64,000 nt of DNA from Hemicordylus capensis (GCF_027244095.1 NC_069662.1:54460001-54524000), one strand, 5' to 3'; counted from the first letter of the stretch, positions 1-11,894 are shown. Made by a program: numbers and translations. The notes: generated by a model from the sequence alone, not told the origin.

Positions 1-653
1 CAATATGACCCAATCTTCATTGCAAAAACAAAAAGTCTGCGCGTGCACAGACACAGTGAATTGAACCTGTCCTGTTCTTTGCCCACACCAGGTCACTCAA
101 AAAAAAAAAAGCCGCATTAGGATAGGCAGAAAATTGCATTTTGGGGTTGCATTCCAATGCATACTGCTGGGGCAGGGGAGAAAGACTGTAGTCACATTAC
201 TACCTGTGCATGCGTGTGTGCGTGCTCTGTGAAAGGGTTAGTGGATTTAGGGAGAGTAATGTGGCTGTGTCACCTCAGAATGCTGTGTGTGCTCTCTCGA
301 AGTCTGCGTGAGACCAGCAGCAAGCTCATCGTTGGGCGGTGGGGTGGGGGTGCATGTGTGTATGTGCTGCTGCTTCAGTCACAGTAGTCTTCATGGGTGG
401 GGAAAAACAAAGCATTATAAGCAAAGTCTCAGACAACAACAGACAATGTTGTAGACAAGTGAAAGTAAGCCAAGCCACATTTGAACAGAGAAATGAATGG
501 ACAACAACAAATCAGATTCAGAATCACATTATCGCATTGAAACATGCATCAGACATTTTCAATTCAGCATCAATTCACAATAGTTGGTTAAGAAGCAATT
601 CTTTGGGAACAGGCAAGCAGGCAAAGCAAACCCTCTCTGTGACAGTGTGCTCC

Positions 654-655
<2 letters not shown>
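1..655. other. Intergenic stretch, no gene seen
   Basis: Only short chance reading frames occur here and none resembles a known family. No splice-site-bounded exon, RNA gene or recognisable repeat could be assigned. Confidence 0.5.

Positions 656-691
<36 letters not shown>
656..691. repeat. (TG)n microsatellite
   Basis: An uninterrupted run of about 18 GT dinucleotides. The histidine/threonine-rich frames on the opposite strand are by-products of this run. Confidence 0.95.
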
Positions 692-694
<3 letters not shown>

Positions 695-1202
695 GATCCA
701 CACACATGCCATTGTACAGAGCACATAGCCTCCCAGAAACGTTCCTGACTGTGCCCCCTGCACACGCAGCAGCAGCCTTCCTCTGTGATGGATGGTGTGC
801 CTGCTTCTGCCTTCCGGCCCTCAGGAGTGGGCAAGTGGGTGCTCCTGCAAAAGGGAGGGATCCACCACAGATTTTTGCTGCTGAGACAGTGACAACAGCT
901 CCCATTGGCACTAGTCTCTATGGTGGCCAGCTATCACAACAGTGGGAAATGGGAGTTGTAGTCTCTCTCAGCAACATCTGGGAGAACCCCTCCCTGATGC
1001 AGGGAGCACTCACTTGCCCTAGCCCTGATTGCCAGCACAGAAGCAGTTCACCATCTCGGGCCGGCCGTGCAGCAGTGCCTTTGTGTGCGTGTCTGGATGT
1101 GCCAGCAGCACTAAGGGGCAGGGAGGGATGGCCTGTGACACATCTTTTGGCTGGGATGAGCTGCCGTGGTGTGGGAAGCGCTGCAAGGGGGGGGTACACG
1201 AG
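692..1202. other. Unassigned stretch downstream of a hAT remnant
   Basis: This segment lies beyond the stop of the minus-strand hAT transposase and may include its 3' non-coding end. I could not identify a terminal inverted repeat or an 8-bp target duplication. Confidence 0.35.
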
Positions 1203-2716
1203 TCACTCGGCCTCCACAGCCAACTCAGGGTAGCCCAGCAGGGGGAGGTTTGCCTTCAAGAAGACGAGCTGCTCAACTAACTCAGCATCCAGGCGTGAGC
1301 ACAGAGGAGTCACCATGTCCCCGGCCATGGAGAACAACCTCTCACTCGAGTCACTGGTTGGTGGGCAAGGTCACCAACGGTCGCCAAGACTTTGTGATGC
1401 ATTGGCCAAAAGAGGAACGGCTCACTCTCCTTGTCTTCCGCCACCACCTCCAGGTACTGCAGAACACTCTGCTCAGCACAGCTGGAGCGAGGGGCAGGCT
1501 CCTCCCGTCTCCCTGGCAAGATACCAGCAAAGACCAGGAGGCCCCTCCTCTTGGGCAGCTCGCCAGGAGGCACAGTGCTGCCCTTCATCCTCGGGTCATA
1601 GAGGCATGCCAGGACATGCCATGCAGATGCACCCAAGGGTTTATTGAGCCACACCACCACCCCAGTCCTCAATTGACCTGCCAGGGCAATTGCATCCCCA
1701 GTGGTGAGAGTGGTCCAGAGATCACTCATTGCCTTCTCGAGGAGAAGAGCAGTGGACAAAGCCTGGCTCAGCGTGGCTGCCTCAGTACACAAGCTGCTTA
1801 TGGCAGAATAGAACGGCTTGAGTACTGAGACCAGCTCAGAAATGAGCTGCCAGTCCCTATGGACCAGCGTGCACACATCCAAGCTACCATGCCTTGCCAG
1901 GCTGTGGAGGGCTCCCTCTTGCTCATGTGTGCGCCAGAGCAAGAGAAAAGTGGAGTTCCATGGGGTAGCAACATCCTGGGGGAGCAGGTCTTCAGGCAGG
2001 CCCTGCTCAATCTGCCTGGCCTTGAGCAGTCGCCCTGCCCTTTCACTCTGATGGAAGTGGCCCGCTATTTTGCAGCACTGCTCCACAAGAGCGGCCATGA
2101 AAGCAGCAGGATCCTGAGCTGAGCTACCACCCTGCACATGCACCACCTTGGACTTTGACGCCTCCTTGAGCCCAAGCGCATCCTGCACCACCAGGTTCAA
2201 GGTGTGCACAACGCAAGCAATGTGCACACCGTAAAGCTGCCTAGTTGCCTTACTAATGTTGGCTGCGTTGTCCGTCACCATGAAGCCTCGGCAGAAGCTT
2301 GGCTCCCCGGCCAGCCAACCCTCCACCTGGTGGTCCATGATGGCGGCCAACTCACCCAACCTGTGGTCTGTGTCCATCGCCGCCACAACACTGCCCTAAA
2401 AGGCATGCATGCATGGGAGGAGCTGGATACAGCGCCAGGGGAGCTGGATGTCCCCTCACCCCCATGCCCCCACCTGTCAGGGTGGGCTGTCAGGGACATG
2501 AAGGCAGTGTGCAGCCCGCTGCAGCTTGTCCAGAGATCTGTAGTGAAATGCATACTGGTGCTGGGCCCAGCCTCACGCAACCGGGCCAACACAGCCTCCT
2601 TGCACACACGGTACAAGGAGGGGACCACCCTCCTGCTGAAGGTGTTCCTTGAGGGGATCTTGTACTCTGGGGAAAGCCGCTGGAGCAGACGGCAGAAGAC
2701 GACATTCTCCACGATC
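1203..2716 (-). mobile_element. hAT-superfamily transposase remnant (ZBED-like)
   Basis: Reading the minus strand, a broken frame shows the hAT order. First comes a VENVVF/RLLQRL segment, then TTDLWTS, then the RNase H-like core with VTDNAANISKA and an H-x-ACVVHTLNLVVQDAL block. The C-terminal hATC dimerisation block (SERLFSMAGD, then LDAELVEQLVFLKANL) ends at a stop at 1203-1205. At least two frameshifts are visible, one near 2.39 kb and one near 1.34 kb, so it cannot encode an active enzyme. The N-terminal BED finger is absent because an L1 sequence begins at 2717 and no hAT sequence resumes beyond that L1. This is a plain DNA transposon fossil, not a host gene. Confidence 0.85.
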
Positions 2717-4078
2717 AGACTTAAGGTTGTATTTTGATGCTGTCTGTTTGACGTGGTTAAAAGAATGGATAACATTAAGAAATCCTAGATTACTTGATTT
2801 GGAAGGATTTGATAGAAGGTTCAGATGGCATTCATATTTGTGGTATGACAAAAGTAAAATACATAAAGATTTTCTGAATCACTATGTAAGAAGGAGTCTA
2901 ATGAGAGTGTGGGTAAAATGTAAAAAATGGCTGGAACCTAAAACTCCGTTATGGTTATCCCCGATTGAAACTTTAGTACGTAAAGAGATAAATATGCAAC
3001 CGCAGTGGGGTAACTATAGGGATCTGTTGTGTTTTCAAGAAAAGGGCTGTAAGTTAAAAAATTTAATTAAAAAACAAAATCTGGTTAGTAATTGGTTTCA
3101 GTACCATTAGTTAAATGAAGTTTTTAAGAAGGATTTCAAACTTGGATTTGAGGATCAAATGTCAAGATTTGAGAAGAAGCTATGCGAAAATGATGAAAAA
3201 TTAGTGTCTAAGATGTATAGGCTGTTGCTTTTGGAAGAGACAAGAGATGAAGTGGTTGAAACGACTATGATAAAATGGGCTCAAGATGTGGGTCATAATA
3301 TAGATATGGCAGCTTGGGAAAAATTATGGAAAACTGATTTAAAGTTCACTGCATGTTACACTTTAAAAGAAAATTATTATAAGATCATGTACAGATGGTA
3401 TTTGACACCTAAAAAATTGGCGATAATGTATAAAAATGTTTCAAACAAATGTTGGAAATGTGGACAATACGAAGGAACTTTTTTTCATATGTGGTGGTCC
3501 TGTAGGAAGGCAAAGGCCTTTTGGGACATGATGAGTTAAAAAATGAGTTTAAAAAAATTTTTTTTAATGTCATTTCCTAAGAGCCCAGAATCCTTCCTGT
3601 TGGGAAAAACGCAAGGAGAGTTTTCCACAAGCAATTTAACATTCTTCATGTATGCAACCATGGCGGCCAGAAGAGTATATGCACAGAAATGGAAGGACAA
3701 TGAACTGCCCTCAAAAGAAGATTGGCTGATAAAAATTTTGGAATATGCAGAGATGGCAAAACTTACAGTACTGATAAGAGATCAAAATTTGGAAGTTTTT
3801 AAAGAAGATTGGAAATCATTCTTACTCTACCTAAAGAACTATTTTCCGAATATTGATTTTTCAACAGGGTTTGAAATTTAGTAATATTAGCAGGTTGAGT
3901 AGACTAAAATTGAGTTTGGTAAGATATAGGATATATGTTTTGAATTATTATAGCAAGGGTTAATTGTATAGTTAGTGGTTCGCGCTGATTGGTGAGCTGG
4001 AAGTCAATTTTTGTTTAATTGGATGTAATGAGATGTTCAAGATATTGTTAAAAGCAATAAAAATTTAAAGCAAAAAAA
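2717..4078 (+). mobile_element. 5'-truncated L1 LINE, ORF2 C-terminal region
   Basis: The translation matches the C-terminal part of L1 ORF2 (LRLYFDAVCLTWLKEW at the start) and includes the CCHC-like knuckle CWKCGQYEGTFFHMWWSC. It ends with GFEI and a stop near 3881, followed by a 3' UTR and an A-rich tail near 4050-4078. Internal stops near 3108 and 3537 break the frame. It is closely related to the L1 at 8832-10272. The 5' junction lies inside a hAT transposase, and I see no clear target-site duplication, so one flank was probably rearranged. Confidence 0.88.
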
Positions 4079-4507
4079 GAGAAAAGAATGGTTGCTCTTA
4101 GAGCATAAAAATTTGTGAGCCATTGCCAACTTAGAGACTGATTTCTAAAAATCTAGAATTTCAGGATGCACTGAGGCCCGAAGGGCATCAGGACTGAGCC
4201 AAACTGCTATACCAAGGCACAACTGTATGTATGGCCAGGGTGCTTGTTGTTTTAAACCACATTCTTCTTTTAACTGCAAATGATTTAAATTCCAGTGAAG
4301 GACATCTTAGTTGAGCTAAGATAAATATCCCCTTCTCAGTCCATTATTTCCATAAGAATTATTGTCTGGCTATCTTTATTTGGGGATTACTGCACAATGT
4401 TAGTGAGTCATGTGAGTAAAGATTCAGAGGTGCATTAAAAGGAGATTCCCATGCACTGCATGTTGCCACAGTTGTGAGGGGAAATCTCTTGGAAGCTTTC
4501 AAAAACT
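4079..4507. other. Unassigned intergenic stretch
   Basis: No coding exon or clear repeat was recognised between the L1 tail and the CR1 3' end. Confidence 0.4.
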
Positions 4508-4549
4508 TAGAAGTTAAGAACATAAGAACAGCCTTGCTGGATCAGGCCC

Positions 4550-7198
4550 AAGGCCCATCTAGTCCAGCATTCTGTTTCGCACAGTGGCCCACCAGATACT
4601 GCTGGAAGCCACAGGCAGGAGTTGAGGGCGTGCCCTCTCTCCTGCCATTACTCCCCTGCAACTGGTACTCAGAGGCACCCTGCCCTTGATGCTGGAGGTG
4701 GCCAACAGCCCTCCGACTAGTAGCCATTGATAGACCTCTCCTCCATGAAGTCATCCAAACCCCTCTTAAAGCCATCCAGGTTGTTGGCTGTCACCACATC
4801 CTGTGGCAGAGAGGTCCACAAGTGGATCACGCGTTGTGTGAAAAAGTACTTCCGTTGGTTGGTCCTAGACGTCCTGGCAATCAAATTCATGGAGTGACCC
4901 CTGCTTCTAGTGTTGTGTGAGAGGGAAAAGAATCTCTCTCTCTCCAATGTGATCCAAAGTGCATCACTTTACACTTGCTAACATTGAACTGCATTTGCCA
5001 TTTTGTTGCCCACTCCCCCAGTTTGGAGAGATCCTTTTGGAGCTGCTCACAATCCGTTTTGGATTTCACTACCCGGAAGAGTTTGGTATCATCTGCAAAT
5101 TTGGCCACATCGCTGCTTACCCCTGCTTCTAGATCATTTATGAATAAATTAAAAAGCACCGGTTCCAGTACAGATCCCTGAGGGACCCCACTTCTTACTT
5201 CCCTCCATTGTGAAAACTCTCCATATACCTACCCTCTGTTTCCTGTCTTTTAACGAGTTAGCAATCCACACATGTACTTGTCCCCTTATCCCATAACCAC
5301 TAAGTTTCCTCAGGAGTCTTTGATGAGGAACTTTGTCAAAAGCTTTTTGGAAGTCCAGGTAGACTATGTCAACTGGATCACCTTGATCCACACACTCGTT
5401 GACACTCTCAAAGAAGTCCAAAAGGTTGGTGAGGCAAGATTTACCTTTGCGGAAGCCATGCTGGCTCACTCCCAGCAGGGCCTGTTCTTCTAGGTGCTTT
5501 ACAATTTTATCCTTGAGGATGCTTTCCATCAATTTGCCTGGAACGAACGTTAGGCTAATCAGCCTGTAATTTCCCGGATCGCCCCTGGGTCCCTTTTTGA
5601 AAATCGGTGTTACATTTGCTACTCTCCAGGCCTCTGGTACAGACCCCGATTTCAGGGATAAGTTAAATATTTTAGCAAGGAGGTTGGCAATTTCACATTT
5701 GAGTTCTTTGAGGACTCTTGGATGGATGCCATCCGGCCCTGGTGGTCTGTTAGCTTTTCCAGACAGTTTAGAACATCATCTCTTGTCACTTCTAGCTGAC
5801 TCAGCTCTCTAGCCTCCATCCCTAAAAAGCCTGGTTCAGGAACAGGTATATGCTCAGTATCCTCTGCCATGAAGACAGATGCAAAGAACTCATTCAGCTT
5901 CTCTGCAACCTCCATATCCTCCTTAATAATCCCTTTCACTCCCTCATTGTCCAATGGTCCAACTGCCTCCCTGGCAGCTTTCCTGCTTCTGATGTACTTA
6001 AAGAAGTTTTTGTTATTCCCCTTGATACTTTTGGCTAAATGTTCCTCAAACTCTCTTTTTGCCTCCCTTATTGTCACCTTGCATTTCTTTTGCCAGAGTT
6101 TGTGTTCCTTTCTGTTCTCTTCATTTGGACAGGCCTTCCAATTTTGGAAGGAAGTCTTCTTCCCTTTTATGGCTTCCTTGAGGGTACCCGTTAGCCATGC
6201 TGGCATCCTCCTGGACTTAGTGGTACCTTTCCTCCTTTTGGGGTTACAATCTAACTGGGCTTCTAGTATTGTGGTTTTGAGTAAACTCCATGCACTCTGG
6301 AGCGAAGTGACTCTCCTGATTTCCCCCTCAGCTTTCTTTTCACCATACTCCTCATTTTGGAGAAGTTTCCTCTTCTGAAATTCAAAATGTCTGTGTTAGA
6401 CATCCTTGGTTATTCTCTCCCCGCATGTATGCTGAATTTGATGGCACTATGGTCACTGTTCCCTAAAGGGTCGATGACACAGACGTCACACACCAGGTCC
6501 TGGGTGTCACTCAGAATTAGATCCAAGGTCGCCTTCTCTCTGGTTTGTTCCATGACCAACTGTTCTAGGGCACAGTCATTTAGTGTATCTAGAAATTTGA
6601 CCTCTTTGTCCTGACCTGACTGTGAGTTTACCCAGTCTATGTGTGGGTAATTGAAATCACCCATAATTACAGCCCTGCCTCTCCTTGACGCCTCCCTAAT
6701 TTCCTCCTGCAACTCCCAGTCACTGTCGGCATTATGATCCGGAGGGCGGTAGCACATCCCCAGCAGCACGTTCCCTTTCCGGCCTTGTATAGTCACCCAC
6801 AGGGTTTCTGTGGAGGACTCCAGTCCACCTAAGTTTTCTAGCTTGTTAGATTCTTTTCCTTCTTTAACATACAGTGCTATTCCACCTCCAAGGCGCCCCT
6901 CCCTGTCCTTTCTGTAGAGTTTATACCCAGGGATAACTGTGTCCCACTGGTTCTCACTGTTCCACCATGTTTCTGTTATGTCCACTATATCTATTTCTGC
7001 GTTAATAACCAAGCACTCCAGCTCACCCATCTTGGCTCGGAGGCTTCTGGCATTGGCATATAAGCACCAATACACTGAATCTCTCCCCTGAAGTATGCTT
7101 TTCTTTGGACTCTGATCTGCTGGCACAGGCTTCTGTCTGCTCTTTATGTGGTTCTGCTCTGTCCCCATTAGTTTTATCTGAATTCTTTGCAGCCTCAC
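4550..7198 (-). pseudogene. CR1 ORF2 (endonuclease-reverse transcriptase), broken
   Basis: The frame opens at 7198 (MRLQRIQIKL). It gives the apurinic endonuclease domain over roughly the first 260 residues, then the linker and RT fingers/palm down to about 5 kb. Motifs visible are YLDFQKAFDKVPHQ and FADDTKLF. The frame is interrupted by shifts in the connector near 6.3 kb, near 5.75 kb and near 5.22 kb, and by the 440-bp deletion near 4.95 kb. In CR1, ORF2 nicks DNA and primes reverse transcription at the 3' end. Confidence 0.85.
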
Positions 7199-7310
7199 AC
7201 TTTAAAGGATGGCTTTTGCCAAACGGGATACTGCCCAGCTCCCATCGGCTGTTCCCCAGGTGTCATTTTAAAAGCTGCTCTGCAACCTTTTTGATTTTAA
7301 GCACCAGCAG

Positions 7311-8165
7311 TCAGGTTCCATCTTGGTTCAAGTACAGCCCGTCCCTTTTGTACAGGCCTTGCTTGCCCCAAAATGTGTCCCAGTGCCTAACAAATCTAAA
7401 CCCCTCCACCTGGCACCAACGTCTCATCCACGCATTCAAACCCGTCAGCTCCGCCTGTCTCACTGTACCTGCGCGTGGAATAGGTAGCATTTCTGAGAAT
7501 GCTACCTTGGAGGTCCTGGACTTCAAAATGCTACCTATCAGCCTAAATTTGGCTTCCAGGACCTCCCGACTGCATTTCCCCACATCGTTGGTGCCGACAT
7601 GCACCACGACAGCTGTCTCCTCCCCAGCACTGCCTAGGAGCCTGTCTAGACGCTGCGTAATGTCCGCAACCTTCTCACCAGGCAGGCAAGTCACCGTGCG
7701 ATCAACACGCGGGTCACAAACCCATCTCTCTATACCTCTAATGATCGAATCACCCACTACAAGGAGGCACCCACCCCTCAGAGGAGTATCCCCTGTGCGA
7801 GAGGATATGGGCTCATCATCCACGGAAGGGGTCCCTTCTAAAGGAGCATTTCCCTCTTCCTCAGACCGATGTCCTCCTTGCCCAAGACCTTTATTCTCCC
7901 TGACAGCAGAGGAGCTACCAGCCCTGGAGTGGGATGCCTCTATCACATCCCTGAAAGTCTCGTCCGCATGCCTCTCCATCTCTCTGAGCTTCTCCAGATC
8001 CGCCACCTTGGTCTCAAGGGAACGGATTTGTTCCCTGAGAGCCAGGAGCTCCTTGCACCGAGCACACACCCATGACTTCTGCCCATGGGGCAAATAGTCA
8101 TACATGTGGCACTCTGTGCAATACACTGGGAAGTGCCCCTTCCCCTGCTGACCTTCTATCTTCAT
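7311..8165 (-). pseudogene. CR1 ORF1 with zinc-binding N-terminus and SGNH esterase-like domain
   Basis: The frame starts with MKIEGQQGKGHFPVYCTEC. A Cys cluster (CTECHMYDY, then CARCKEL) is followed by a predicted coiled coil (LREQIRSLETKVADLEKL). Next comes an SGNH-hydrolase-like region with VVGDSIIRG (block I) and VHVGTNDVGK. Esterase domains in ORF1 are known for CR1/L2-group LINEs. The frame ends at a TGA where the copy at 59 kb continues for about 16 residues, so this copy is slightly shortened. The role in retroposition is RNA or membrane association by family analogy; that is inference. Confidence 0.8.
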
Positions 8166-8440
8166 ACTGTTTTTGTTGGCTGTTTACAGTATTTAGGGAG
8201 CTTATTGTCCATTTATTAGATAGTTTATTAGGATAGGTCTCAGCTGTAATGGTCAACTATTTAACTGTCCAAACAGCCTTTCCCAAGAATATGAGGGAAA
8301 CGAAGGAGGGATATGTACTTACGTTCTCTTCTCCACCAGGCTCCTTGTTAGGGCCAGATCTCTTCTAAGAGGTGCTAGCTATTGCCTCTCAAGGCATGCC
8401 TAGACAGGCTTCTATATATTGATTTCTCCTAGGCATACAT

Positions 8441-8816
8441 GGCGCTAATCCCATGCATGGCAGCTCTTGCAAGAGTTTGGAAGCAGCTGCCGAACTAGCA
8501 ACAAGGATGGGAACAAATGAGGAGGCGGCAGGCAGGAGGAGGGGACGGGCTGGCTTGAAAGCCGGAGAGAAACCACAGCCGGGCAGGGGGAGAAGCAGGC
8601 CAGCAGAGGCGCAGATGCTCTGCACCCAGCCCAGCTAGTAGTGTTCAGAGTTTTATCCAACGTCCAATTATTTCAGTGGGCAGTCAAAAAGGCAAAAAGA
8701 CATTATGTTAATACCTGCAGTGTGGTAGGTTAAAGCCTCCCTTTTTGAGGGGGAGCTTTTGCAGTGTGAAGGCAAGCATATGAAGGTAAGAAACATCTTC
8801 TCAATTTTCATCAAAT
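8441..8816. other. CR1 5' flank or GC-rich 5' UTR, then unassigned DNA
   Basis: About 8440-8640 is GC-rich and may be additional 5' UTR of the minus-strand CR1. It has no match in the other CR1 copy in this window. 8640-8816 shows nothing recognisable. Confidence 0.4.
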
Positions 8817-8831
8817 AAGTATGTGGTACCT
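8817..8831. repeat. 15-bp target-site duplication, left
   Basis: AAGTATGTGGTACCT occurs immediately before the L1 and is repeated exactly after its A-rich tail at 10273-10287. Confidence 0.9.
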
Positions 8832-10272
8832 GGCAGGGGAAAAGACCAAGAATTAATTTTAAGAATCTAACAGATGCAAAGGAAAGAGGTGGTCTTAACT
8901 TGCCAGACTTAAGGTTGTATTTTGATGCTGTTTGTTTGACTTGGTTAAAAGAATGGATAACGCTAAGAAATCCTAGAATTCTTGATTTAGAAGGATTTGA
9001 CAGAAGGTTTGGTTGGCATGCGTATTTGTGGTATGAAAAAAGTAAAATACATAAAGATTTTTTGAACCACTATGTGAGAAGGAGTTTAATGAGGGTGTGG
9101 TTAAAATACAAAAATTGGTTTGAACCTAAAACTCCATTATCGGTATCTCCGATTGAAGCCTTATCACGTAAAGAAGTAAATATGCAAATGTGCTGGGGTA
9201 CCTATAGGGATTTGTTACATTTTCAGGAAAAGGATTGTAAGTTAAAAAGCTTAACTGAAATACAAGATTTGGTTAGAGATTGGTTTCAGTATCATCGGTT
9301 AAATGAGATGTATAAGAAGGACCTTAAAGTCGGATTTGAGGACCAGACTTCAAATTTTGAGAAGAAATTATGTCAAAATGATGAAAAATTAGTTTCTAAA
9401 ATGTATAAACTGTTGCTTTTGGAGGAAACAAGAGACGAAGTGGTTAAAACGACTATGATAAAATGGGCTCAAGATGCGGGGCATAATATAGAAATGGCAG
9501 CCTGGGAAAAGTTATGGGGAAATGATTTAAAATTTACTGCATGTTATGCTATCAAAGAAAATTATTATAAAATGATGTATAGATGGTATCTGACACCAAA
9601 AAAATTGGCATTAATGTATAAAAATGTTTCAAACAAATGCTGGAAGTGTGGACATTTTGAAGGCACATTTTTTCATATGTGGTGGACCTGTGGGAAGGCT
9701 AAAGCCTATTGGGATATGATATATAATGAATTAAAGAAAATATTTAAAATGACATTTCCTAAGAAGCCAGAATCGTTCCTGCTGGGAATAACACAAGGTG
9801 CAATTTCTACAACCAATTTAACATTTTTTATGTATGCCTCCACGGCGGCTAGAATTATATATGCACAGAAATGGAAGTCTAGTGAATTGCCTTCAAAAGA
9901 AGACTGGCTGTTAAAAATTTTGGAATATGCGGAGATGGCAAAACTTACAGCACTATTAAGAGATCAAAACTTGGAATGTTTTAAAGAAGATTGGAAACCA
10001 TTTTTGTTGTATCTAAAGAATTACTTACCTACTATGGACTTGACAGCAGGGTTTGAAATTTAGTATAAATCGCAGGTTGGTTAGATTAATTATGTTTGTA
10101 AGGGTTTGAACTTATGTTTTGAATTATTATCATAGCAAGGGTAAATTTTATAGTTGTTGATTCACAAAGAAATGTGAGCGCGAAGTCCACCTTTTATGTG
10201 TGTATTTTTAATGAATGATAATATTGCTATTGTTAAAATCAATAAAAATTGAATTTGCAAAACAAAACAAAA
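8832..10272 (+). mobile_element. 5'-truncated L1 LINE with intact 3' ORF2 frame
   Basis: Exact 15-bp target-site duplications flank the insertion. The frame from within the element to 10063 is open and encodes the L1 ORF2 C-terminus: GGLNLPDLRLYF, WYLTPKKLALMYKN, the C-x2-C-x7-H-x4-C knuckle CWKCGHFEGTFFHMWWTC, and the terminal GFEI. A roughly 200-bp 3' UTR ends in AATAAAAATTG and an A-rich tail. The endonuclease and RT are missing, as expected from incomplete reverse transcription. The clean duplication and open frame suggest a younger insertion than the copy at 2717-4078. Confidence 0.93.
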
Positions 10273-10287
10273 AAGTATGTGGTACCT
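10273..10287. repeat. 15-bp target-site duplication, right
   Basis: Exact copy of the 15 bases at 8817-8831, directly following the L1 A-rich tail. Confidence 0.9.
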
Positions 10288-10384
10288 TTAGTGGTAAGCC
10301 AAGCAAAACACAAATCATTCCCGAGATTACATTCGATTTGAGTGCATTAATTTTGCTCTGCAAAGTGTAATTTGTCCGGGTGTT

Positions 10385-10838
10385 ATACATCAATCTCAAT
10401 TTTATTAAGAAGCATGGTGATGGAGGCATCATGGTTTGGGGGCTGCTTTCCTGCAAAAAAAGGTGGTGCAAAGAAGCCCTCAAATGTCACAAAGCTTAAA
10501 CCATTTTGTATAGAAGAATGGTCCAAGATTCCTCCAATGTGCGAGACTGATGTGTGATGCGCGAGACTGATCACACGTTTAGCTGCAGTTACTGCTGCTC
10601 AAGGAGGTGCCATCAGCTACTGAATGAAGGGTTCACATACTTTTTCACACAAGGACGTTTGTTGTTGAATCTTTCTGTTGAGTATAGATTCAAAATATAT
10701 CCTTTTTGCCTGAGTTACTTATTCAATGGGGTTGCCTTTGTCTCTTATCAGGGTTTAGCTTAGGATCTAATCATGTTTTGAATAATAATTTTGCTAACAT
10801 ACAATCCTAGAGGGTTCACAAACCTTTTTTCAATACTG
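10385..10838 (+). mobile_element. Tc1/mariner-like transposon relic
   Basis: A short piece of transposase reads KKHGDGGIMVWGCFPAKKG, the vertebrate Tc1-type G-x-IMVWGC block. The tail contains GGGTTCACAAACC followed by CAATACTG and a TA dinucleotide at 10839-10840, consistent with a Tc1/mariner right end. The left end is missing or unrecognised, and the frame is short and decayed. Confidence 0.65.
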
Positions 10839-10840
10839 TA

Positions 10841-11894
10841 AGAAAAGAAACCATTTCACATTGCAAGAAAACTGACCTGTCATTATCCAGTTGTTTGCAA
10901 ACATGTTTTATAGAAAAAGAGAGTTTGAACTACTCATTCTTATCTCTGACTTCAAAATAATAACTTTTTAGCACCTGGTACCCAAGTAACCTTAGATATT
11001 GGATCAGTACCTCTACAGAAGTGTGGCTTGTAGTTGGAAGGAAACTTTATTTCAGTCATCGACTAGACAAACCTTGTAATTGCTCTGCTACCCAAATGAT
11101 GCATTCCCAACAGTGAGGATGCTGCCCACACCAGATTACATCAATGTAATACTGAATTTTAAGGCAGGGTGTTGCATAGTTACACAATTATTAGTTAAAT
11201 AAATAGTACCCCCCCAGAATGGCAACATTTGAGCCATTTAATCCTTAAATATTAATCCTTACGTTAATATTTCAGTTTTCTGTCCTGAGGTCACAGTAAC
11301 AGCACTGGGATTTGAAGTTCTGTGCTATCTAGAACTTTCAAAAGCACGTCTTTGTCTCCTGATCCCTCCAGATGTAGCTGTAGCCCTGCTTTGTATGCAT
11401 AAGGCCCAAGATTCAGAACCCATCATCTTCTATTAAAGGATTTCAAGTAAGATGGGCCTGTGATCTTTTTCAGCATGGCAACTCACAATCACATTTAAGA
11501 CAATGTCTGGAAAAGGAAACCTGTAGATGATTCCAGTAAAATGGCCACATGGCTCACATTGTAACAGACAATGGCTCTAATCCACCTGTGCTCACATGTC
11601 ATAACTAATAGCCCCAGTAGGGGTTTGTGTCAAAAGATACATTTAGCTATTCCAAAGCAAAATGCATAAGCACCACAGTTTGGATGCATATGTGCAGCTA
11701 GATCCACATTTTTATCTACACACATTTTTATCTACACACTTTCATGCTTGAAAACCTATACAATACACATGCTGGATTGGGCAAGTGCTTTTGAACACAT
11801 AGAGTGCATCTTTTCCTCCCCACAGTTTGCTTCTCAAACGGGACAAGGAGAAAGTGTCTGTTGATGAGTGTGTGTGTGGGCAGATCTAAATGCA
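10841..11894. other. Intergenic stretch, nothing recognised
   Basis: AT-rich sequence without long frames, splice-bounded exons or repeats that I can name. Confidence 0.45.

Larger units (their letters stand above)
4508..8440 (-). mobile_element. CR1 LINE, nearly full-length, minus strand
   Basis: The 3' end carries the CR1-type terminus (reverse complement of the ACATAAGAACAGCC motif near 4520). Upstream lie an ORF2 with reverse transcriptase (FADDTKLFRVV) and endonuclease (ANARSL, ITETWW, GDFNYPHIDW, NSDHSAIKFS), then an ORF1. The 5' UTR aligns with the CR1 at 58.25-62.68 kb up to about 8345 and then diverges, so the 5' boundary is uncertain. Compared with that copy, about 440 bp of the RT C-terminal region are missing near 4945-4955. 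The reading frames also have several small indels and stops, so this copy is inactive. Confidence 0.9.

Noticed and set aside
559-911. His/Thr-rich reading frames on the minus strand
   Set aside because: They are translations of the (TG)n run and its flanks, with no homology or splice context.
706-1233. 175-codon + strand frame
   Set aside because: No recognisable domain; it overlaps the end of a minus-strand hAT remnant and looks like a chance frame in GC-rich DNA.
1818-2737. Several + strand frames of 77-177 codons
   Set aside because: Antisense shadows of the hAT transposase.
7105-8097. 330-codon + strand frame
   Set aside because: It is the antisense of CR1 ORF1 and the ORF2 start. The real domains (SGNH blocks, CTEC cluster) are on the minus strand. 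The same shadow appears opposite the second CR1 at 58920-59657.
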